Made by a program: the position numbers and the translations under genes
The notes under the pieces: generated by a model
The model's input: only the letters and a program-made list of their open reading frames with translations
What the model was told of the DNA's origin: nothing
The model's database searches: none
Shown: positions 57,564 through 64,000 of the stretch, in pieces
How positions within the stretch are numbered: position 1 is the first letter of the stretch
How the letters are laid out: each line of letters begins with the position of its first letter
Origin: Nocardioides sp. TF02-7
Lineage (GTDB): Bacteria > Actinomycetota > Actinomycetes > Propionibacteriales > Nocardioidaceae
Assembly: GCF_022437945.1 (NCBI RefSeq)
Contig: NZ_CP092535.1
Location: 3,658,001-3,722,000, forward strand
Direction of reading: 5' to 3'
DNA: 64,000 nt

Positions 57564-58320
57564 TCACACCAGGTCGACGACCAGGGCGAGATGGTCCGAG
57601 AGCGGCATCCGGCAGGTCTGCGACCGCACCTCGAGCCGCCGGTCGGCGAGCACGTGGTCGAGCTGCTCGCGCGGCGCGTCGGCGGGGAACGTCGGGTGCC
57701 GCGCGACCGCGGTCATGCCGGAGACCCGCTCGGCCCGGTCGACGCCCATGTTGAGGTCGCCGGTGACCAGCATCGGCGCCGGCAGCGACGCCAGCGACGA
57801 CACCAGGTGCCGCAGCTGGCGGCCGTTCCACCAGTTGACGAACGACAGGTGCGTCGTCGCCACGGTGAGCGGGCCGGAGGGGCAGTCGATGGTCGCGGCG
57901 ACCGCCACCCGGGGGCTCGTCGCGCACCATCGTCGGGAGCCGCCGGCCGTCGAACCGGATCGGCGTCGGGAACGGGATGGTGGGCAGCCGCACCACGTTC
58001 CAGCCGCTCACCGGGTAGCGGCTCAGCAGCGCGATCCCGTACGCCGCCGCGTCCGGCTGCTCCTCGCCGGTGGCCGCCTGCCAGGTCGCGCCCGGGCTGC
58101 CGGCCAGCGCCGCGACGAACCGGTGCTGCGCGGCGCCCATCGCCTCGGCCGCGATCGCGGTGAGGTCGTGCCAGTTCGACCGCGGCTGGTTGCGGTCGAC
58201 CTCCTGCAGGGCGAGCACGTCCGGGTCGAGGTCGCGCACGGCCGCGCGCAGCACCTCGTCGTCGACCTGCTCGTCGTGCAGCGAGCGGCCGTTGAGGATG
58301 TTGAAGGTCACCAGGCGCAT
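57564..58320 (-). CDS. Endonuclease/exonuclease/phosphatase family protein, one frameshift
   Basis: 251 residues. [28 protein letters not shown] (metal Glu), [12 protein letters not shown] (catalytic Asp/Asn), and [13 protein letters not shown]...[13 protein letters not shown] (Asp-His pair) are the EEP motifs in order. The G5 run 57911-57915 holds one extra base. Could be a nuclease or sphingomyelinase-like phosphodiesterase; substrate not visible. ATG 58318-58320, 16 bp from the divergent nucleotidyltransferase-like gene. Confidence 0.87.
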
Positions 58321-58336
58321 CAACGGCGGGGTACCC

Positions 58337-58972
58337 ATGCCGGTGCCGTTGCATGAGCCGGCGCCGACTTCGGATGAGCGCGCCCGCGCGGGGTACCGAG
58401 CGGCCGTGCACGACGTACAACGCAACCTCCGCGAGGCCCTCAAGCTGGTCGCGGTGACCCTGAAGGAGGGCGAGGCGCCGTTCGCGCTCGCCGGGAGCTA
58501 TGGGCTGTGGGCACGCGGCGGCCCCGAGCCGGCGCACGACGTGGACTTCATGATCGCCGAGGAGGACGCGCCGCGGGCCAAGGACCTGCTGGCCGAGCGC
58601 GGGCTCAACGTCGTGCAGCCGCCCGAGGACTGGCTGTTCAAGGTCTACGTCGACGACGCGATGGTCGACATCATCTTCCGCGCCCGCAGCGAGCCGATCG
58701 AGCGGTCGCGCTTCGACTACGCCGACGAGCTCGAGGTCGAGTCGGTGCAGATGCCGGTGCTGTCGACGACCACCCTGATGGCGGACAAGCTCGGCGCCAT
58801 GGAGGAGCACGCCTGCGACTTCGGCAAGGGGCTGCCGGTCGCCCGTGCCGTCCGCGAGCAGGTCGAGTGGGACGTCGTCGCCCGCGAGACGAAGGACAAC
58901 CCGTTCGCGCAGGCGTTCCTGTTCCTGCTCGAGCGGCTCGAGGTCATCGACCCGATCGGCGACGCGGGCTGA
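58337..58972 (+). CDS. Nucleotidyltransferase-like protein
   Basis: 211 residues, intact. FALAGSYGLWARGGPEPAHDVDFMIAEEDAPRAKDLL has GS and DVDF (DxD) of the minimal nucleotidyltransferase fold, and VYVDDAMVDIIFRARSEPI supplies a third acidic residue; LSTTTLMADKLGAM follows as in AbiEii/MNT-type proteins. No toxin-antitoxin partner is adjacent. ATG 58337 preferred; GTG 58406 possible. Overlaps the convergent aminotransferase by 29 bp. Confidence 0.75.
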   Translation: MPVPLHEPAPTSDERARAGYRAAVHDVQRNLREALKLVAVTLKEGEAPFALAGSYGLWARGGPEPAHDVDFMIAEEDAPRAKDLLAERGLNVVQPPEDWLFKVYVDDAMVDIIFRARSEPIERSRFDYADELEVESVQMPVLSTTTLMADKLGAMEEHACDFGKGLPVARAVREQVEWDVVARETKDNPFAQAFLFLLERLEVIDPIGDAG

Positions 58973-59768
58973 GGATCCTGGCTACGGCGGTCCGCAGCTC
59001 GTCGAGCGCCACGGGGTCGGGGGAGCAGGGGCGGCCGTCGACCGAGACGGCCGCGCGCAGGTCGCCGAGCTCGCCGACCGCGCACACCAGCCGGGCGTCC
59101 GCGAGCGCTGCCCGACCGAGGCCGGCGGGCGCGGCGGCGACGGCGGCGGCGACCTCGTCGTAGGTCCACGAGGTGACCGCACCGGCCTCCTCGGGCGGGC
59201 GGACCCACCGGCCGTCGGCTGCCAGCACCACGACGGGCCCGGCCGTCGTCGTGCAGAGCCGGCCGCGGTGGTCGAACCACAGGCCGAGGCCGGCGCCGCG
59301 GCCGGCGACGTGGCGCTCGGCGCGGGCGGCCTCGAGCCGCGAGATCGTCGGCAGGCCGGCGAGCGCGCCCGTCGACCCCCAGCGCCAGGGCAGGCTCACG
59401 GCCGCGACGGCGACCGGTGGCTCAGGGGCGGTTGCCGCGTCGAGGCGGGCGGCGCAGGTCCAGGGCGGTCCGAACGGGCGGCCGGGCCAGTACTCCCAGC
59501 CGCCCTCGACGACGGCCCCGCCGTCGCGGTTCGCGAGCTCCGCCCAGGCCACCGGGTCGAGCTCCAGGCCGAGGCGCCGGGCGACGCGCTCGGCCTGCGC
59601 CCGGGCGAAGCGGTACGCCGGCCCGCCGGGCGGTCCGGTCGGCACGACCACCCGGAACCCGCAGCCGAGGAACCCGGCGGCGCGGCGGTCCCACTCGGCG
59701 GCCGACGTGGCCACGGGGTCGCCGCCGCGCCAGGTCGTCACGGCGCTGGTCGCGCCTCCGGGACTCAC
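58944..59768 (-). CDS. Class IV aminotransferase-like protein (PabC/D-aminotransferase fold)
   Basis: 274 residues. Late motifs fit fold-type IV: ISRLEAARAERHVAGRGAGLGLWFDHRGRLCTTTAGPVVVLAADGRWVRPP (the E..TTTAN-like loop). An expected PLP lysine is hard to place, so activity is uncertain. The GTG at 59766-59768 overlaps the murD2 stop (GTGA), making it third in the murL-murD2 operon. ADC lyase (folate) or a D-amino-acid aminotransferase are both possible; the operon favours a wall link. Confidence 0.72.
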   Translation of the reverse strand: MSPGGATSAVTTWRGGDPVATSAAEWDRRAAGFLGCGFRVVVPTGPPGGPAYRFARAQAERVARRLGLELDPVAWAELANRDGGAVVEGGWEYWPGRPFGPPWTCAARLDAATAPEPPVAVAAVSLPWRWGSTGALAGLPTISRLEAARAERHVAGRGAGLGLWFDHRGRLCTTTAGPVVVLAADGRWVRPPEEAGAVTSWTYDEVAAAVAAAPAGLGRAALADARLVCAVGELGDLRAAVSVDGRPCSPDPVALDELRTAVARILSPRRRSGR

Positions 59769-61054
59769 CGGGCCGCGGCGGCCGCGCGGAACGCGGCCGA
59801 GCGCTGCTCGTAGCTCTCGAACTCGTCGAAGCTCGGCGCGCCGGGGGAGAGCAGCACCACGGAGGCGGGGTTGTCGCCGGAGCGGGCCCACGTCACGGCG
59901 TCGGCGAACGACGCGAAGAGCCGGCCGACGCCCGCGGTGTCGTGGACCCTGCGGCCCGCGGGGCCCACCAGCAGCACCGTCACGTCCGGCCGCCGGGCGA
60001 GGTAGTCAGTCAGCGGCGTGAAGTCGAGGCCGCGGTCGGCGCCGCCCACCAGCAGCGCGACCCGGTCGTCCGGGAGCGAGGCCAGGGAGGCGACCACGGC
60101 CTCCGGGGCCGTCGCCAGGCTGTCGTCGATCCAGGTGCGGTGGTCGGCCGACGGGACGCGCTCCATCCGGTGCGGCAGGGCCCGGAACGTGCGGACCGCC
60201 GCGGCGACGACGTCCGGCGCGACCCCGAGGTGCTGCGCGGCGAGGGCCGCCAGGGCGATGTTGACGGCCTGGTGCCGGCCCAGCAGGGGAAGGTCGTCAC
60301 GGTCGACCCGGGTGCCGTCGGCCCAGACGACCGCGCCGTCCTCCGTGACGCCGACGGTGTGCCGGCCGGTCGCGAGGAGGGGCGCCCCCGGGGCGGCGGC
60401 GCGGACCCGGGCGAGCAGCGCGTCGTCGGACCCCGGCACCACCACGACCTCGGGCCCGTGCGCGGCCGCGTTGAGCTTGTCGCGGTAGTAGGCCTCCTCC
60501 GACCCGTGCCAGGTGAGGTGCTCGGGGAAGAGCGAGGTCACGACGAGGACCCGCGGCGACACGGTGAGCGACTGGGCCTGATAGCTCGACAGCTCCATGA
60601 CGACCAGCTCGGACGGCGGGTCCGGCTCCTCCAGCACGCTGGTGCCGATGTTGCCTCTCAACGACGCCCGCCGGCCGGCGTGGTCGAGGACGTGGCTCAG
60701 CAGCGACGCCGTCGTGCTCTTGCCCTTCGAGCCCGTCACCGCGACCGTCCGCGGCGCGTTGTCGCTCATCCAGAGGTCGGTCAGGCTGGTCACGACGGTG
60801 CCCCCGGCGACGACCTGGCCGTAGAGCGGCGAGGTGACCGGGATGCCGGGCGACTTCACCGCGACCTCCGCGGCCAGCAGCAGCGACCGCGCCCGGTCGC
60901 CGTACGCCACCTGCGGGTCGGGGCCGTCCTCCTCGTCGGGGACGACGACGTCGTGCGGGATGCCGAGCGCCGACAGGTGGGCCGACACCGAGCGCCCCTC
61001 CCGGCCGTGGCCCCACACCGCGACCCGGCGGCCGGCCAGGTCAGAGAAGTTCAC
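59765..61054 (-). CDS. murD2: MurD2: UDP-MurNAc-L-Ala-L-glutamate ligase (MurD-like)
   Basis: 429 residues, intact. Mur ligase: RRVAVWGHGREGRSVSAHL (UDP-sugar side), P-loop AVTGSKGKSTTASLLSHVL, RGNIGTSVLEEPD, VMELSSYQAQ, SLFPEHLTWHGSEEAYYRDK in place of the usual NHLDRH, and ALPHRMERV...DDSLATAPEA. Paired with murL, it should add L-Glu rather than D-Glu to UDP-MurNAc-L-Ala, as shown for the Xanthomonas pair. A normal murD is expected in the division cluster elsewhere. GTG at 61052-61054 overlaps murL by 14 bp. Confidence 0.88.
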   Translation of the reverse strand: MNFSDLAGRRVAVWGHGREGRSVSAHLSALGIPHDVVVPDEEDGPDPQVAYGDRARSLLLAAEVAVKSPGIPVTSPLYGQVVAGGTVVTSLTDLWMSDNAPRTVAVTGSKGKSTTASLLSHVLDHAGRRASLRGNIGTSVLEEPDPPSELVVMELSSYQAQSLTVSPRVLVVTSLFPEHLTWHGSEEAYYRDKLNAAAHGPEVVVVPGSDDALLARVRAAAPGAPLLATGRHTVGVTEDGAVVWADGTRVDRDDLPLLGRHQAVNIALAALAAQHLGVAPDVVAAAVRTFRALPHRMERVPSADHRTWIDDSLATAPEAVVASLASLPDDRVALLVGGADRGLDFTPLTDYLARRPDVTVLLVGPAGRRVHDTAGVGRLFASFADAVTWARSGDNPASVVLLSPGAPSFDEFESYEQRSAAFRAAAAAR

Positions 61055-62392
61055 GCACGGCCTTCTCGTACGCCGGGGGCAGGAAGTGCTCGTCGTGGAA
61101 GGCGAACACCGACGCGATCCCCGACTCGTCGGTGAGCGTCGCCCGCACCTCCGGGTCGTCGAGGAACGGGTGCGCCTGCCAGTCGGGGTGGCGGGACAGG
61201 AGCGTCGCGGCCACCCGGCACTCCGCCGGCTCGCCCACGCACTCGAACGGCTTCAGCCGGCCGCCGACGTTGAGGAGCGCGAGGAAGCCCTCCCGCTGGG
61301 CGGGGTCGGCGAGCAGGTCGCGCCCAGCGAAGACGGCCAGCAGGGCGTCCCGGGTCAGGAACGGGGCCAGGCAGAGGAAGACGAACCGGCACTTCGGGCA
61401 CTCGCCGCACCACAGCCGGCGCCGCGACTCGTCGAGGTGGAAGGCGCGATTGCAACTGGTGAACACCGGGTGGTAGTCGGTGAGCCGGGCGAACGCCCGC
61501 ATGATCGCGAGCTCGGAGAGCGGCCGGAGGAACGAGAAGTACGTGAGCCGCTGGCCGGCGACGAGGTCGCGCACCAGCGCCTCGAACTCCAGCCCCTTCG
61601 ACCACTGGTGGTTGACGTCGACGCCCTCCCAGGTGAGGTTGCCCGCCGACGAGCTGGCCTCGTTGCTGAACACGACCGCGTCGTGCCCGGCCCGGATCGC
61701 GGCCAGGCAGGCGATGAGGGAGTTGACCGCCGTCACCGGCACGTGGCCGTTGAGCGCACCCTGCGCGTTGAGCTCGAACAGCAGCGGGTCGAGGGTCCGG
61801 CGCGCGACCAGGAGCGGCAGGCCCGCCTGGTCGGCAGTGGCGCGGATCGGTGCGTACTCGTTGACCGAGAACAAGGTGACGTCGACCGGCAGCCGGCGCA
61901 CCGTCTCGACGGTGACGATCGAGTCCTTGCCGCCGCCCACCGCGACCAGCGGCCGCCGCGGGTTGTCGACGACCCCGTCGGCGGCCGGCGGCTCGGGGGA
62001 GGTCGGGGCCCTCGACGCCCGGTCGCAGCGCCTCGGGCCGGTCGTTGCGGTAGGCGAACTCGGCGAGCCCGCCCCGCACCAGCGCCGTGAGGAAGCCGCG
62101 CTCCCGAGGGGTCAGGCCCCCGGGCACGACGATCCGGGCGGGGATGCAGGTCTTGTAGTAGCTGAGGCCGCCCGCCAGCGCGAGCAGCCGCAGCACCCGG
62201 TCGAACGCCGCCCGGTCGGGGTGGGCAGCGGCGGTGCCGGGCAGCACCACGACCTCGTCGAACGACGCCAGCCGCTCCCCGCCGTCGTCGCGGACCTCGT
62301 AGCGGAGCGTGACGGTCGCGTCGCCGTCGAAAAATCGGCTCCAGCACGTGGAACGCGAGCGACGCGCGCGGCAGCGACAGCAGCGGGCTCAC
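61041..62392 (-). CDS. murL: MurL: UDP-MurNAc-L-Ala-L-Glu epimerase, two frameshifts
   Basis: 449 residues after correcting A5 at 62330-62334 and G5 at 61995-61999. Family features: YYKTCIPARIVVP in the N-terminal part, PP-loop-like VAVGGGKDSIVTVETV, FSVNEYAPIRATADQAGLP, FSNEASSSAGN, VNHQWSKGLEFE, and a Cys pair CGECPKCRFVFLCLAPF. MurL epimerises the terminal L-Glu with ATP giving AMP and PPi, which fits the PP-loop. Start chosen as the second GTG (62390-62392) because TATGCT lies 6 nt upstream. First gene of murL-murD2-aminotransferase. Confidence 0.9.
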
Positions 62393-62398
62393 CACGTC

Positions 62399-62404
62399 AG
62401 CATA
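62399..62404 (-). promoter_or_regulatory. -10 hexamer TATGCT, leaderless murL operon
   Basis: Minus-strand TATGCT 6 nt before the GTG at 62392 (3 nt before the alternative GTG at 62395). It decides the start and marks the murL-murD2 operon promoter. Confidence 0.5.
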
Positions 62405-62480
62405 CTGAGCGGGCACCGGCCCGCCGTCGCCCGCGCGTCCGTGGGCGGGCGCGGAATCGGTGGCGCCGGACCGGGCGCCG

Positions 62481-62486
62481 TACCCT
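62481..62486 (+). promoter_or_regulatory. -10 hexamer TACCCT, leaderless aroG
   Basis: TACCCT ends 6 nt before the GTG at 62493, no Shine-Dalgarno. Confidence 0.55.
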
Positions 62487-62492
62487 TGAGCG

Positions 62493-63849
62493 GTGAGCAC
62501 GATCCCCACCCTCGAGCAGCTGCACGCCCTCGGCGCCCGGCAGCAGCCGACGTACGACGACCCGGCCGCCGTCGCCGGCGTGGTCGAGCGGCTGCGGACG
62601 ATGCCGCCGCTGGTGTTCGCCGGCGAGTGCGACGACCTCAGGACAAGCTCGCCGCGGTGACCCGCGGCGAGGCGTTCCTGCTGCAGGGCGGGGACTGCGC
62701 CGAGACCTTCGCCGGCGCGACGGCCGACAACGTGCGCAACAAGCTGCGGGTGCTCCTGCAGATGGCGATCGTGCTGACCTACGCCGCGTCGGTGCCGGTG
62801 GTGAAGGTGGGCCGGCTCGCCGGGCAGTACGCCAAGCCGCGCAGCTCCGACCTCGAGACCCGCGCCACCGCCGACGGGCAGAGCGTCACGCTGCCCGCCT
62901 ACCGCGGCGACGCCGTCAACGGCTACGAGTTCACCGCGGCCGCGCGGCAACCCGACCCGCAGCGCCTGCTCGAGGTCTACCGCGCCTCGGCGGCGACGCT
63001 CAACCTGGTCAACGCCTTCGTCCGCGGCGGGTACGCCGACCTGCGCCAGGTGCACACCTGGAACACCGACTTCGTCTCGACGAGCGTCTACGGCCAGCGC
63101 TACGAGCGGGTGGCCACCGAGATCGACAAGGCGATGCAGTTCATGACCGCCATCGGCGTCGACGCCGAGGAGCTGCGCCGGGTCGACTTCCACTCCTCCC
63201 ACGAGGCGCTGGTGCTGGAGTACGAGCACGCGATGACCCGCGTCGACTCCCGCACCCAGCAGCCCTACGCCGCGTCCGGCCACTTCGTCTGGATCGGCGA
63301 GCGGACCCGCCAGCTCGACGGCGCCCACGTCGAGCTGCTGAGCCGGATCCGCAACCCGATCGGCGTCAAGCTCGGCCCGACCACCTCCGCCGACGACGCG
63401 CTCGCGCTCGCGGCGAAGCTCAACCCGGACAACGAGCCCGGCCGGCTGACGTTCATCACCCGGTTCGGCGCGGCGAAGATCCGCGACGGGCTGCCGCACC
63501 TGGTCGAGAAGATCACCGCCGAGGGCGTCCAGGCCGCGTGGGTCTGCGACCCGATGCACGGCAACACGTTCGAGGCGACCTCCGGCTACAAGACCCGCCG
63601 CTTCGACGACGTGATCGAGGAGGTGCAGGGCTTCTTCGACGTGCACCACGCCCTCGGCACCTGGCCCGGCGGCATCCACGTCGAGCTGACCGGCGACGAC
63701 GTCACCGAGTGCCTCGGCGGCGGCGAGGAGCTGCGCGACGAGGACCTCGCCAACCGCTACGAGTCGGTCTGCGACCCGCGTCTCAACCGGGTGCAGTCGC
63801 TGGAGCTGGCGTTCCTCGTCGCGGAGATGCTGCGCCGCGACCGCCGGGC

Positions 63850-63853
<4 letters not shown>
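62493..63853 (+). CDS. aroG: Class II DAHP synthase, one frameshift
   Basis: First shikimate-pathway step. [17 protein letters not shown] (metal Cys), [101 protein letters not shown]. One A is missing at 62640; adding it restores [15 protein letters not shown] and gives 453 residues. M. tuberculosis Rv2178c is the counterpart. GTG start; stop overlaps the next gene (GTGA). Confidence 0.95.

Positions 63854-64000
<147 letters not shown>

Noticed and set aside
58337-58972. Nucleotidyltransferase-like gene as a toxin-antitoxin module
   Set aside because: No partner of the AbiEi or HEPN kind is adjacent on either side.

Overview
The window is 64 kb of very GC-rich DNA, estimated by eye at about 70% or more. 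Codons mostly end in G or C, and starts are ATG, GTG or TTG. Gene content and order point to an actinobacterium, most likely Nocardioides or another member of the Nocardioidaceae (inference). From my knowledge of the Mycobacterium tuberculosis map, much of the window keeps the order of the Rv2178c-Rv2205c block: glycerate kinase, ErpA-type Fe-S protein, adoK, ctaC, ctaF, qcrB, qcrA, qcrC, ctaE, trpD, a DnaQ/UvrC fusion, an NlpC/P60 hydrolase, a FadD15-like ligase, an SRPBCC protein, an ArsA-like ATPase, plsC and aroG.

Layout. 0-12.7 kb: end of pnp, an M16 protease, dapB, an aldo/keto reductase, nadA, two GNAT proteins, glycerate kinase, erpA, adoK, and a cysteine desulfurase with a TusA-like partner. 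12.8-23.3 kb: respiratory supercomplex genes ctaCDF, qcrB-qcrA-qcrC-ctaE on the other strand, and a CtaG-like gene. 23.3-34.6 kb: trpD, a large secreted Ig-repeat protein, a DEDDh-exonuclease/GIY-YIG fusion, and a cell-wall/protease group (NlpC/P60, gluzincin-like lipoprotein, M48) behind a c-di-AMP (ydaO-type) riboswitch. 34.6-43.8 kb: a Tad/Flp pilus island on the minus strand (two Flp pilins, a two-component system, tadC, a von Willebrand A-TadB fusion, tadA, tadZ, cpaB). 44-57.5 kb: acyl-CoA ligase, lipid and sugar-kinase genes, plsC, a second two-component system, and a phosphofructokinase with pyrophosphate-type residues. 57.5-64 kb: a nuclease, a nucleotidyltransferase-like gene, a class IV aminotransferase, murD2 and murL (the alternative D-glutamate route into peptidoglycan), aroG, and the start of a threonine aldolase.

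Two global properties affect how the annotation should be read. First, about 31 of roughly 66 genes are broken by about 47 single-base shifts, mostly one extra base in runs of G or C. In each affected gene, undoing the shifts gives a whole number of codons and a protein of normal family length. I therefore treat them as sequence errors and report one CDS across the breaks. Second, at least 17 genes have a TANNNT hexamer 6-8 nt before the start codon with no Shine-Dalgarno, indicating widespread leaderless transcription; this motif also decides some starts, such as murL.

Intergenic DNA holds several repeat families: arrays with the core CGACCCGGCGC every 32-33 bp (2.25 and 16.2 kb); 22-bp units between convergent genes at 5.5 kb, which also end a perfect 95-bp palindrome at 10.0 kb; and GGAGCGAGC-type repeats including a perfect 63-bp duplication (30.4 kb). 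I see no tRNA, rRNA, CRISPR array, transposase or integrase.
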